Assembly: GCF_004121055.1 (NCBI RefSeq)
Contig: NZ_PYAL01000005.1
Coordinates: 477,330 to 541,329, forward strand
Direction: 5' to 3'
Origin: Achromobacter aloeverae
GTDB lineage: Bacteria; Pseudomonadota; Gammaproteobacteria; Burkholderiales; Burkholderiaceae_B
DNA: 64,000 nucleotides
Made by a program: the position numbers and the translations under genes. Numbering within the stretch: the stretch's first letter is position 1; every line of letters starts with the position of its first letter. Shown here in pieces: positions 19,303-27,939 of this stretch. The notes beneath the pieces were generated by a model. It was not told where the DNA came from and searched no databases. It saw nothing but the letters and a program-made list of their open reading frames with translations.

Positions 19303-20607
19303 TCAGGGCGACGCGGGTATCCATCCGAGCAGCTTGAACCATCCGTAATCCAGCGGCACCAGCACGACGAAGGTGATGGCGGCGATGACCAGGCATAGCC
19401 GGAGCCCTTCGCGCGGCGGCACCTTGCCCATGCCCATGGCGACGACGAAAGGCGCGGCCTGGTAGGGCAGGACCGGCGTGGCGTAGCCGATCACTTGTAT
19501 CATGAGCACCGTCAGCAAGGGCAGGCCGCTGGCATCGGCCAGGGCCTGTGCCAGCGGGGTGTACAGCGCCGGCACGCCGTTGGCCGTGACGACGAAATTG
19601 AGCACCGTGGTCAGGCCGGCCAGCGAATAGAACGTGCGCAGCGGTTGCGCCGGGTCCAGCGGCAGCAGGGCCAGCAGCCAGCGGCCGATGGCGTGGCCCA
19701 GGCCGGAGGCGGTGACGAGGGCGGCCAGGCCCAGGATGGCGGCAACGTAGAGGCAGGTGCGCACATTCACGCCGGCGGCGAATTCGTCGCCGTTCAGGAA
19801 GCCCACGCGCGGAAGCAGGCAGACGCAGGCGGCGGCCAGGCCTACCCAGGCGGGCGAGATGCCATGCCAGGCATCGGTCATCCACAGCACCAGCGTGATG
19901 ACCAGCAGCGCGCTCAGGCGTTTTTCGGCACGGCTCAGGGTCGTGCGGGGGGCGCCGGCGGCGCCGGCTTGCGGACGGGCGGGGAACATCAGGCAGATGC
20001 AGGCCAGCAGCGCCAGCCCCTTGAGGATGCCCATCACGGGCGTATGCAGCCAGAGATACGAGAGATAGGCGAAATGCAGGCCGTAGGCCTGTTCCGCCGC
20101 GCCCGCCATGACCAGGTTGGGGACGTTGGCCGGCAGGATGCTGGCCGACAGTTGGTAGGTGCCCATGCCCACCGCCAAGGCCAGGCCGATGCGTCCGCGG
20201 CTACCCTCGGCCAGCCCGGCGTGGTCGGCCAGCGCCATCACGATGGGCATGAGCAGGGCGATGCGGCCCATGTTCGACGGCATGACGAAGGCCAGCCCGT
20301 AGGTCAGCAGGATCACGCCGCCCACCATGCGGGGCCATGAGCCATCCAGGCGCGCCGCCAGCGCGCCGGCCATGCGATCGGCCAGGCCGACCTTGCGGAT
20401 GGCCAGGCCCAGCACGAAGCCGCTCAATACCAGCCAGAACGCCGCCGACGCGAAGCCCGAGAAAATGACGTCTACCGAAGAGATATGCAGGATCGCGGCG
20501 GCCGCGAAGAACAGTAGCGCGACCAGGTATTCGGGCAGGCGCCCGGTCGCCCACAATACGATGGTCACGGTCACCAGGATGGCGGCCGGCAGCAAGCCAT
20601 GATCCAC
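19303..20607 (-). CDS. SLC13/DASS-family membrane permease
   Basis: A 434-residue polytopic membrane protein with about 11-12 hydrophobic segments and the duplicated re-entrant pattern of divalent anion:sodium symporters (AFVMPSNMGRIALLMPIV; FVVTANGVPALYTPLA). These carriers take up di- or tricarboxylates or sulfate. It converges on the LysR gene with only 13 bases between and is not in its operon. The substrate is probably a carboxylate. Confidence 0.83.
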   Translation of the reverse strand: MDHGLLPAAILVTVTIVLWATGRLPEYLVALLFFAAAAILHISSVDVIFSGFASAAFWLVLSGFVLGLAIRKVGLADRMAGALAARLDGSWPRMVGGVILLTYGLAFVMPSNMGRIALLMPIVMALADHAGLAEGSRGRIGLALAVGMGTYQLSASILPANVPNLVMAGAAEQAYGLHFAYLSYLWLHTPVMGILKGLALLACICLMFPARPQAGAAGAPRTTLSRAEKRLSALLVITLVLWMTDAWHGISPAWVGLAAACVCLLPRVGFLNGDEFAAGVNVRTCLYVAAILGLAALVTASGLGHAIGRWLLALLPLDPAQPLRTFYSLAGLTTVLNFVVTANGVPALYTPLAQALADASGLPLLTVLMIQVIGYATPVLPYQAAPFVVAMGMGKVPPREGLRLCLVIAAITFVVLVPLDYGWFKLLGWIPASP

Positions 20608-20746
20608 GACGTTCTCCTCACCCTATCTTCATGTTTGGCGCGGAGAATAAAGCGAAACCGTGAATTTGGAAAATCGCGCGGATCGCGTGGCTGGCGGCGC
20701 GGGGGACGGCGCCGTCGCCCCGTGTCGCTTCACGGTGCAGCTATTG

Positions 20747-20933
20747 TCATGCCTTGCGCGAGGGTATCTGCCGATACACTTCGTTCTTGTCGCGACGACC
20801 CACTGACAAGACCAGTACCGTGATGGTACGGTCATGCACTTCATAGACCAATCGATAGCCTGCGTCGCGCAGCTTGATCTTGGCGCCAGTCCTTCAGCGC
20901 GGCTTCGTGGAATTCGAGCTTATAAGTCGTCAA
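20747..20933 (-). pseudogene. RelE/StbE-type toxin remnant, internally deleted and frameshifted
   Basis: A TTG at 20933, overlapping the antitoxin's last codons, opens a frame TTYKLEFHEAALKDW, the N-terminus of a RelE/ParE-fold toxin. The C-terminal half (KLRDAGYRLVYEV, SVGRRDKNEVYRQ, then a stop at 20747) is present in another frame. Between them the family normally has some 30 more residues (the KKKLAERLENP-type helix), which are missing. The whole is 187 bases against roughly 260-270 for an intact gene. A single internal deletion of about 80 bases explains both the loss and the frameshift, so no functional toxin is made. Confidence 0.78.
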
Positions 20934-21171
20934 GTGTCACCTTGACTGTCTTTCCGCCACGTCGTTTTCGGACGGTATCAGCCAGTTCCGCGTCCTCCAG
21001 CCGATCCATCAGTTCCTCGTAGACGCGAGCCGAAATCACATAAGCCGTGGCACGGTTGTGATTCAGGACGGCCACTGGTGCTTTATCCGCCTCGTCAATA
21101 ACGGCGTTGGGATTGCGGCGCAAATCGGTGATGCTGACAGTAAACGGCGCAAGAATGGGGCGAACGCTCAT
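20920..21171 (-). CDS. Phd/YefM (StbD-like) family antitoxin
   Basis: An 83-residue antitoxin with the segment LAPFTVSITDLRRNPNAVID, then APVAVLNHNRATAYVIS and an acidic helix EELMDRLEDAELAD. The N-terminal part binds the operator and the C-terminal part wraps the toxin. The ATG at 21171 gives the normal length; in-frame ATGs at 21198 and 21210 fall inside the repeated operator-like DNA. Its 3' end overlaps the start of the toxin remnant, the usual coupled layout. The toxin is broken, so this antitoxin is an orphan. Confidence 0.82.
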   Translation of the reverse strand: MSVRPILAPFTVSITDLRRNPNAVIDEADKAPVAVLNHNRATAYVISARVYEELMDRLEDAELADTVRKRRGGKTVKVTLDDL

Positions 21172-21193
21172 GGCAAAAGCCGCTTTGAAATGC

Positions 21194-21214
21194 TGCATTA
21201 TTGTATGCATTATT
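21194..21214. promoter_or_regulatory. Direct repeats upstream of the antitoxin
   Basis: TGCATTATT occurs twice (21194-21202 and 21206-21214), 12 bases apart, in a locally AT-rich stretch just before the antitoxin start. It is a likely site for antitoxin autoregulation. The 21215-21425 stretch beyond it shows no gene I can support. Confidence 0.45.
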
Positions 21215-21425
21215 TTGTGCTATTTCAGAGCAGGCTATAAACGAGCGGATGAGTTTGATCAATGACCTACATGGCGTGTTGCGCGCATGTTCAGCCTGAG
21301 TGGCTTGAAGCGGGTGGCGGTTCCCGGAGCAAGGCGGTTTTTCGAACGCGTACAAGGCGTCCAGGACGCTTCTTGCGCGCGGACGCGGAGCCGCGCCCTC
21401 TCCGGGGCATGTGATGGATGCCCGG

Positions 21426-22454
21426 TCAGGCAGAGATCCCCAGCTTGCCGACCAGCGCCTTCCACTTGGCGATATCCGCCGCGATCAATGCGCCGAACTG
21501 GCCGTTGCGCGCGAACGCCGGCTCCACGCCCTGCATCTGGAGCTTCTTGCGGAAATCCCCTTCCTTCAAGCAGGCGTCGATGGTATCGCCGAGCGAGGCG
21601 GCGAGCGTGCCCGGTAGCCGGGCCGGCGCCAGTACGCCGTACCAATTGTCGATCAGGTAGCCCTTCAGGTCAGGCGTGTCGGCCAAGGGGGGGACGCCCG
21701 GCAGCGAGGCCAGCGGCGTAGCGCCGGTAACGCCCAGGGCCCGCAAGGCGCCGCTCTTGATAAAAGGCAGCGCGGTCGACACGCCCGCGAAATAAAGCTC
21801 GACCTGGCCGCCCACGGTATCGGTCAAGGCCGGTCCGCCACCCTTGTAGGGAACATGCAGCATGTCGATCCCGGCCAGGCTGCACAGCAGGGCGCCGGCC
21901 AGGTGCGTAGGGCTGCCGACGCCCGCCGACGCATAGGTGATCTTGCCCGGCGCGCGCCGGGCCGCCGCGATGACGTCGGCGGCGGTCTTGTAGGGGCGTG
22001 CGGGATTGGCCACCATGACCATCGGGCTGCTGGCCACGCGTGCGATAGGCGCGAAATCCCTCATCGGGTCGTAAGGCAGGTTCTTTTTCATGGCGGGGCT
22101 GATCGTCATGGCCCCGGCCGAGGCAAACAGCAGCATGCTCCCATCGGCCGGTCCGCGCGCCACATAGGAGGCCGCCAACTCGCCGTCGGCGCCCGAACGG
22201 TTTTCCACCACGATGTTGCGCTTGAGGCGCTCCGACAGGAGCGGTGCCAGCAGGCGCGCGATCAGGTCATTCGGCCCCCCGGGCGGGAAGCCGACGACCA
22301 GGGAAACCATCGAGGGCGCGGGACCCATGCCCGCAAGCGGGCTGCCGTGCCAGCCGGCCAGGGTGGCGACGCCCATGGCTGCCAGCAGGCGTCGCCGGCC
22401 ATCAAGGGCGTGCATGCGGTGGGCATTATCATGCGCGGCGCGGAGGGGCTTCAC
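21426..22454 (-). CDS. Bug/TctC-family tripartite tricarboxylate transporter substrate-binding protein
   Basis: A 342-residue periplasmic binding protein of the Bug family, which is greatly expanded in Bordetella and relatives. SLVVGFPPGGPNDLIAR, a GADGELAA segment and LHVPYKGGGPALTD are family landmarks. The GTG at 22454 is chosen because GAGGAG lies 7 bases upstream. The leader contains DGRRRLLAAMG, compatible with a Tat or Sec signal. No TctA/TctB membrane genes are nearby, so it is an orphan binding protein, common in this group. Its neighbours are a CoA ligase and an acyl-CoA dehydrogenase, suggesting a carboxylic acid ligand. Confidence 0.88.
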   Translation of the reverse strand: MKPLRAAHDNAHRMHALDGRRRLLAAMGVATLAGWHGSPLAGMGPAPSMVSLVVGFPPGGPNDLIARLLAPLLSERLKRNIVVENRSGADGELAASYVARGPADGSMLLFASAGAMTISPAMKKNLPYDPMRDFAPIARVASSPMVMVANPARPYKTAADVIAAARRAPGKITYASAGVGSPTHLAGALLCSLAGIDMLHVPYKGGGPALTDTVGGQVELYFAGVSTALPFIKSGALRALGVTGATPLASLPGVPPLADTPDLKGYLIDNWYGVLAPARLPGTLAASLGDTIDACLKEGDFRKKLQMQGVEPAFARNGQFGALIAADIAKWKALVGKLGISA

Positions 22455-22523
22455 GAGTGTTCTCCTCAAGTATCGGCATGCCGAAGGGGGCAAGTCGGGC
22501 GCGCAGGCCCGCATGGCAATTTC

Positions 22524-23387
22524 CTAACATCCAGCCAGTTCGTCGATCAGCCCCTGCACGGTGTCGAACACCCGTGCGCCGGCGTCGCGCAGGGTGCGCT
22601 GTTTCGAAAGCAGCGAGCCGCGCTCGCCCATCACCATGGCGCCGGCGTGGCCCATGGTGACACCTTCCTTGGCTTGCGCCCCGGCGATCAGCGCAAGAAC
22701 CGGCTTGGGGCTGCCCAGCGCCTTCCACGCATCGGCGAACGCTTCTTCCTCGTCGCCGCCGATCTCCCCGACCAGCACCACGGCGTCCGTACGCGGATCA
22801 CGGGCGAAGTCCGCGGCCAGGTCGGCAAAACGTGTCCCCTTCACGGGATCGCCGCCGACGCCTATCCAGGCGCTTTGCCCCAGGCCCATGGCCACCATGC
22901 GCCGGCCCACCTCGTAGGACAGCGTGCCGCTCTTGGACATCACGCCTATGCGGCCGGGTCGCAGCGACACGTCGGGCAGGAAACCCATCTTGATCCTGCC
23001 CGGGATGCACAGTCCGGGCGTGGATGCGCCCAGCCAATGCATGCGGGCCGACCGGGCCAGGGCATGGATGCGCAGGGCATCGTGCACGGGCACGCCTTCG
23101 GCCACGGTGACGACCACGGAGATCCCGGCGTCGGCGGCTTCGGTGACCGCGGCCAGCGTGGCCGAGGGCGGCACCAGCGCGATGCTGGCCACGGCGCCTG
23201 TTGCCCGAACGGCCTGCGCGCAGTCGGCGAATACCGGAAAGAGCGGTGTTTCGCCGGGTTTGGCGCGGCCCGTGCCGCCCACGATGCGCGTGCCATAGCG
23301 TTGCATCAGTTCGGCATGTTTCTGGCCCATGCGGCCGGATATGCCTTGCACGATGACGGGCGTTTGTTCATTCAGGTCAAGCAGCAT
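22524..23387 (-). CDS. Succinyl-CoA synthetase/malate-CoA ligase alpha-like subunit
   Basis: A 287-residue CoA-ligase alpha subunit. It has the CoA-binding Rossmann region (VIVQGISGRMGQKHAE), the GVMSKSGTLSYEV loop and the phosphohistidine loop TMGHAGAM, with His247 matching the phosphorylated His of SucD in position. With the beta subunit it would activate a dicarboxylic or similar acid to its CoA ester at the cost of ATP or GTP. It overlaps the beta gene by 11 bases. This pair is unlikely to be the citric-acid-cycle enzyme, because it sits in a peripheral catabolic cluster. Confidence 0.88.
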   Translation of the reverse strand: MLLDLNEQTPVIVQGISGRMGQKHAELMQRYGTRIVGGTGRAKPGETPLFPVFADCAQAVRATGAVASIALVPPSATLAAVTEAADAGISVVVTVAEGVPVHDALRIHALARSARMHWLGASTPGLCIPGRIKMGFLPDVSLRPGRIGVMSKSGTLSYEVGRRMVAMGLGQSAWIGVGGDPVKGTRFADLAADFARDPRTDAVVLVGEIGGDEEEAFADAWKALGSPKPVLALIAGAQAKEGVTMGHAGAMVMGERGSLLSKQRTLRDAGARVFDTVQGLIDELAGC

Positions 23388-24549
23388 GATGAGCCCGGGA
23401 CGAAAGCGGGTTGGCCAGCAATCCGGCTGTCAGCGCGATGGCGCGCTCCAGGTCCGGCTCGAAGTGGATGTGCAGGTCGGGATGGGCGGCGATGATGCGT
23501 TGCGCCGCCGCTTCGCCATTGCCCACCAGGCGCGCCACGATGGGGCGTCGGGAGGCGGGCCGTTCACGCAGCGCGTCGATCAGTAATTGCGTGAACTCGG
23601 ACAGGTCGGTAATGCCGGCGAAGATGTTCACCAGGATCACGCGCACGTCCGGCGCCGCCTCCAGCCAGTCGAAGATGCGCAACAGGCGCGCGGGGCTGCC
23701 CCGCATCTGGCCCGTGCGCATGTCGCAGAAGTTGAAGGGCTTGAGTCCGCGCCCGACCATTTCATCGATCAGCATCATCGACAGGCCGGCCCCTGTCGTC
23801 ACCAGGCCGATCTGGCCCTGGCGGTCGATTTCGACGAAGTCGAAGTCCTCGGCCAGCTTGCGCCAGGCATCGGGATAGTGGTCCTGTCTTCGTTCGATGA
23901 TTTCGCGCAGTTCCGGTTGCGCGGGCAGGGCATTCATGTCGATGACGACTTTCGCGTCGCCGGCGACATAGCGGCCGTCCGGCAGGGCGAATAGCGGATT
24001 GATCTCGGCCAGCATCAATTGGCGTTCGAAGAACAGGTCGGCCAGCCGGGCGGCCGCCGTGCGCAGTCCTTCCTGCCGGTGCGCCGGCAGGCGCCGGACC
24101 AGGCGGGCCAGGGCGGCCTCGACCGCCTGCCTGTCCAGGGGCAGCAGTTCGTTGAAGTCATCGGTGGCGCCGGCGTGGGATTCCACATTCATCCCGCCCT
24201 GCACGCTGTGCATCAGGCGGATGCCGCCGGCGCCGGCGTCGACCATGATGGAAAGATAGTGCTCGTCGCCCGACGACACCTCCTCCACCAGGACCTCGCG
24301 GGTAACGCAGCCCTTGATCTCCAGTCCCAGCAGCTTGTCCAGCACGCCGGGCAGCGCGCGCTGATCGGCCACGGGCAGCACGCCGCCCGCCTTGCCGCGA
24401 CCTCCTGCCGGCACCTGGGCCTTGGCGATCCAGGGGCCCGGGCCGGGCAGGGACGCGGCCTGCGCCCCATCGGCCAGCAACACGCCCTCAGGCGTGGCGA
24501 TGCCTGCCGCGCGGAACAACTGCTTGCCGTCCGCCTCCAATAACAACAT
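23377..24549 (-). CDS. Succinyl-CoA synthetase/malate-CoA ligase beta-like subunit
   Basis: A 390-residue ATP-grasp subunit that partners the alpha subunit encoded directly downstream. ATP-grasp segments include PWIAKAQVPAGGRGKAGG and AEINPLFALPDG; the CoA-ligase C-terminal domain contains VTTGAGLSMMLIDEMVGRG and VNIFAGITD. Length agrees with SucC/MtkA (about 388-395). Between it and the upstream acyl-CoA dehydrogenase gene lies a block of 14-bp tandem repeats. Confidence 0.88.
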   Translation of the reverse strand: MLLLEADGKQLFRAAGIATPEGVLLADGAQAASLPGPGPWIAKAQVPAGGRGKAGGVLPVADQRALPGVLDKLLGLEIKGCVTREVLVEEVSSGDEHYLSIMVDAGAGGIRLMHSVQGGMNVESHAGATDDFNELLPLDRQAVEAALARLVRRLPAHRQEGLRTAAARLADLFFERQLMLAEINPLFALPDGRYVAGDAKVVIDMNALPAQPELREIIERRQDHYPDAWRKLAEDFDFVEIDRQGQIGLVTTGAGLSMMLIDEMVGRGLKPFNFCDMRTGQMRGSPARLLRIFDWLEAAPDVRVILVNIFAGITDLSEFTQLLIDALRERPASRRPIVARLVGNGEAAAQRIIAAHPDLHIHFEPDLERAIALTAGLLANPLSSRAHHAA

Positions 24550-24586
24550 GCGTGTCTCCTCTTGGTCCGTTCATATGCGGATCTCA

Positions 24587-24642
24587 GGGGTCAAAACTTC
24601 GGGGTCGAAAATTCGGCGTCAAAACCTCGGGGTCAAACCATG
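24587..24642. repeat. Four tandem imperfect 14-bp repeats
   Basis: Units GGGGTCAAAACTTC (24587), GGGGTCGAAAATTC (24601), GGCGTCAAAACCTC (24615) and GGGGTCAAACCATG (24629) follow one another without spacing. The last unit contains the stop codon of the acyl-CoA dehydrogenase, so the array has grown at the 3' end of that gene, before the CoA-ligase beta start. Confidence 0.8.
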
Positions 24643-25799
24643 GCCAGGGACAGGATGCCGTCCGGCGAATCCCCCTCGTTGATGACTTTCTTGGCGATCA
24701 GGTCCTTGAGCGTCTCCGTGGCGCCGCCGCCCAGCGTGCCGTAGCGTGCGCCGCGGAAAAGCCGCGACACCAGGTATTCGTCCGTGAACCCATAGCCGCC
24801 ATGCACCTGTATGGCTTCGCTCGTGACCTTGATGGCCGTTTCGTTGCAGGTGATCTTGGCCACCGCCGACAGGAAGGGGTCGGGAAAGGGGTTGGCCGAC
24901 AGGCAGGCCTTGTACAGCAGGCCGCGCGCCCCTTCGATTTCCCGGTACATATCGGCCATCTTCCAGCGCACGCCCTGGTAGTCGCTGATGTGCTTGTCGA
25001 AGATCTTGCGATCCTTGACGTACTTGACGGCCTCGTCGAAGGCGCCTTCGGCCAGGCCCAGGGAAATGCTGGGGTTGAGGCAGCGCTGCGTATTGAACGC
25101 GGTCAGCAGCTTGCGGAAGCCGTCTTCGCGGATGACGAGGTTCTCCAGCGGCAGCTCACAGTCATTGAACTGGACTTCGTGCAGGTTTTCGCCGCCCATC
25201 GTGTGATAAGTACCGGTCACCGCGAATCCCGGGGTGTCGGGCTCGACCAGGACGCAGCCTATGCCTTCGCGTCCGGGCTTGCCGTCGACGCGGGTGAAGA
25301 CCACGAACATGCCGGCCTCGGCGGCGCGGCTGATCAGCGTCTTGGTGCCATTGAGCACCAGGCGGTCGTTCTTGACGACGGTATTGGTGCGGTAGTTGGC
25401 GACATCGGTGCCGGCGTGGGGCTCGGTCATGCAGACGGCCAGGATGCATTCGCCCGTGCAGACCTTGGGCAGGATGCGCTCGCGGATTTCCTTGGGGGCG
25501 TAGGTGGAGATCACGCGGGTTTGCACGCCTGCCTCGCCCAGCACCGCCATGGCCGTCACATAGCAGACCTTGGCGATTTCCTCCAGGATCAGCGCGGTGT
25601 CGAAGACGGGCAGGCCCAGGCCGCCGTACTCTTCCGGCACGGACATGCCCAGCACACCCAGATCGGCCAGCTCCTTGATGTTTTCCCAAGGGAAGGTGCC
25701 GTCGAAGTAGCGCAGGCCGCGTTCCCTGAATTTGCCTTGCGCCAGATTGCGCACCGACTCGATCATGAGCCGACGTTGTTCGTTGATGATGGGGTCCAC
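24633..25799 (-). CDS. Acyl-CoA dehydrogenase family protein
   Basis: A 388-residue FAD-dependent acyl-CoA dehydrogenase introducing an alpha-beta double bond in a CoA ester. It has the CMTEPHAGTDVAN loop of the middle beta domain and the C-terminal helices with IQVHGGYGFTDEYLVSRLFR. The Glu found in the YEGT motif of medium-chain enzymes is replaced (TLGGGATETL), as in isovaleryl-type members that place the base elsewhere. The start is a GTG at 25799 with GGGAGG about 9 bases upstream. It probably acts on the product of the CoA ligase encoded downstream. Confidence 0.88.
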   Translation of the reverse strand: MDPIINEQRRLMIESVRNLAQGKFRERGLRYFDGTFPWENIKELADLGVLGMSVPEEYGGLGLPVFDTALILEEIAKVCYVTAMAVLGEAGVQTRVISTYAPKEIRERILPKVCTGECILAVCMTEPHAGTDVANYRTNTVVKNDRLVLNGTKTLISRAAEAGMFVVFTRVDGKPGREGIGCVLVEPDTPGFAVTGTYHTMGGENLHEVQFNDCELPLENLVIREDGFRKLLTAFNTQRCLNPSISLGLAEGAFDEAVKYVKDRKIFDKHISDYQGVRWKMADMYREIEGARGLLYKACLSANPFPDPFLSAVAKITCNETAIKVTSEAIQVHGGYGFTDEYLVSRLFRGARYGTLGGGATETLKDLIAKKVINEGDSPDGILSLAMV

Positions 25800-25887
25800 C
25801 AGGCTTCCTCCCGCAGGGTCGGTTTGTCGAGAGGCAGTCTAGGGCGGACGATCGGGGGCTACAAACGATCTTATGTAGGCCCGAGGC

Positions 25888-26820
25888 TTACCTTTGGTTA
25901 GCCTCGGCGATGGGTGGGGCCGGGATTTCGGCCGCGTGACTCTCCAGCCAGCGGAAAAAGGCTTCGATCTTGCTTTTCCCCGCGCTGTCGTGGCGGACCA
26001 GGGCGTAATAGCCCAGGTCGCGCCGCAGCACGATGTCCGACATTTCGACGAGATTGCCGGCGGCCTGCTCTTCCTCGATATAGCGCCGCTGGGCCAGTGC
26101 CACGCCCAGGCCGCGGCGCGCGAACTCCAGCGCGACGGTGAGGTCTTCGAAGGTCTGGATGCCTTCCCGGGGCGGCTTCAGGCCGCTTAGCGCGAACCAG
26201 TCGGCCCAGTCCTGGCGCCGCGCGTCCAGCAGCAGCAGCGGCATGCGCGCGATCTGTTCGGGCGTGGACAGGGCCTGCTTTCCGCGCCCGTTCTTGACCA
26301 ACCGCGGGCTGCACACGGGGACCAGCTCGTCCTGGAAAAGCAGCGTGGCGCGGGCGTAGCCGGTCCACTGTCGCGGCTCGCCGTAGCGGATCGTGATGTC
26401 GCTTTCCTTGCGGGGGGACAGCGTGGCCGGACCGCTGATCAGGCGCACCTTGATATGGGGATGGCGGGCCTGGAAGTCCGGCAGCCTGGGCACCAGCCAG
26501 CGCACCAGGAAGGTGGTGTAGCCCTGTATCGTCAGGATGATGGACGTATGCTGCGTGCGGAACTCTTCGGTGGCGGCGGAAATCTGCCGGAACGCCTTGC
26601 CCAGGGCCTGCGAATAGGCCCGGGCTTCCGGCGTCAGCGTGACACCGCCTGGCTCGCGTTCGAAGAACTCCACGCCGAAATAGTTTTCCAGCAGCTTCAC
26701 TTGCCGGCTGATGGCGGCAGGCGTGACCGAAAGCTCCGTCGCCGCGCGCGAAAAACTGCCATGCCGGGCCGCCGTCTCGAAAGCGTGCAGGGGATTGAGA
26801 GGAGGGATGCGACGCGCCAT
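25888..26820 (-). CDS. LysR-family regulator, GcvA-like
   Basis: A 310-residue LysR-type regulator of the GcvA subgroup. The N-terminal PPLNPLHAFETAARHGSFSR leads into the recognition helix SVTPAAISRQVKLLE, followed by an effector domain (TIQGYTTFLVRWLVPRLP). It lies just upstream of, and on the same strand as, the acyl-CoA dehydrogenase gene, 88 bases away, so it may control that cluster without the usual divergent layout. Confidence 0.88.
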   Translation of the reverse strand: MARRIPPLNPLHAFETAARHGSFSRAATELSVTPAAISRQVKLLENYFGVEFFEREPGGVTLTPEARAYSQALGKAFRQISAATEEFRTQHTSIILTIQGYTTFLVRWLVPRLPDFQARHPHIKVRLISGPATLSPRKESDITIRYGEPRQWTGYARATLLFQDELVPVCSPRLVKNGRGKQALSTPEQIARMPLLLLDARRQDWADWFALSGLKPPREGIQTFEDLTVALEFARRGLGVALAQRRYIEEEQAAGNLVEMSDIVLRRDLGYYALVRHDSAGKSKIEAFFRWLESHAAEIPAPPIAEANQR

Positions 26821-27037
26821 GGGGGTGCCAGTGGGGGGGCATGTAATGGCGTCGATCGTATCACCGGGATAGCAACCGCGATATTGCGATAGTCACTGAC
26901 CGGCCGAGCGTCGCTGAGTATTTTTGGGGCCGCTTGGTAATCTCGACATTCCAGGAATCCATCAGCCGTGTCGCATCGTCATAGTGAAGTGAGGCCAGCA
27001 TTTGCGGCGCCTCGACAACTTCACGAAGGACATAGCC

Positions 27038-27919
27038 ATGCTGCTCATAACCGGTGGAACGGGCCAAAATGGCCGCGCAACGCTCAGCGAGTTCATCCGC
27101 GAGAAGCGGAACGTAAGAGTCCTGGTTCGAAGCCTGGAAAAGGCGTCCGGATTGGGACTCGACAAATTTCCCCAGGTCGAACTGGTTCAGGGGGACATGG
27201 GCAAACCCGGGACTCTTCAAGCCGCGCTTGCGGGCATCGAGCGCGTCTTGATGATTTCATCCCCAACACCGGACATGCTCGACACCCAATGTCGCTTCAT
27301 CGATGCGTGCAAGAGCAATAACGTGCGGCACGTGATCAAGTTTTCCGGCGCGGAATCCGGCATCGGTTTCGACCCGTCCAGGTTTCGATTTACCCAGATG
27401 CACGAAGATATCGAAGACTATCTGGAAGGGTCGGGCCTGGCTTGGACGCATGTCCGTCCGTCGCAGTTCATGCAGGTTTACCTGCGCGAGGCCGGTGACG
27501 TCGCGAAAGAGGGCGTGTTGCGGCTACCCTTCGGAGAGATCGAGCTGTCGCCCATCGATGTTTCGGATATCGCAAAGGTTACTTATCGTTTGCTTCGGGA
27601 AGGCGGGCACGAGGGCGTGAGCCTCGATATGACAGGTCCCGAGGCGTTGACGATGAGTGACATTGCCGAGCGTATCGCCGCCGCCACGGGTGCCCCTGTT
27701 CGCTACGAGCCTATCACCGCGCGGGAGCGCCGCGAGAGGTTGCTGGCCAGCGGCATGCCGCCGAGCCTTGTCGATGCACTCGATGAACAACTGGCGGAAC
27801 GCCTTGCGCGGCCGAAATCTCGTGTCGATTTGAGTGCCCACGCGATGTTCGGCATCTGGCCAACCACGTTCGCCGAATTCGCCAAGCGGCACGCGGCGGC
27901 CTTTCGTCCTGGTGTTTGA
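27038..27919 (+). CDS. NmrA-like NAD(P)-binding protein
   Basis: A 293-residue atypical short-chain dehydrogenase of the NmrA/HSCARG type. It begins at once with the Rossmann motif LLITGGTGQNG and carries the family's VRVLVRSLEKA segment. GAAGGA lies 7 bases before the ATG at 27038. Relatives either reduce quinones or sense NADP(H). It is followed by a DHFR-like protein and an ECF sigma factor on the other strand. The substrate is unknown. Confidence 0.85.
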   Translation: MLLITGGTGQNGRATLSEFIREKRNVRVLVRSLEKASGLGLDKFPQVELVQGDMGKPGTLQAALAGIERVLMISSPTPDMLDTQCRFIDACKSNNVRHVIKFSGAESGIGFDPSRFRFTQMHEDIEDYLEGSGLAWTHVRPSQFMQVYLREAGDVAKEGVLRLPFGEIELSPIDVSDIAKVTYRLLREGGHEGVSLDMTGPEALTMSDIAERIAAATGAPVRYEPITARERRERLLASGMPPSLVDALDEQLAERLARPKSRVDLSAHAMFGIWPTTFAEFAKRHAAAFRPGV

Positions 27920-27939
27920 CCGCATAGGCTCCGAAGGTG

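Noticed and set aside
21215..21425. A gene in the gap between the antitoxin and the Bug protein
   Set aside because: Open frames here run into the Bug gene in antisense, lack ribosome sites and resemble nothing I know.
26861..27220. A 119-codon frame on the minus strand
   Set aside because: It covers the promoter and 5' end of the NmrA-like gene, which has a good ribosome site and Rossmann motif; no family resemblance in the 119-codon product.
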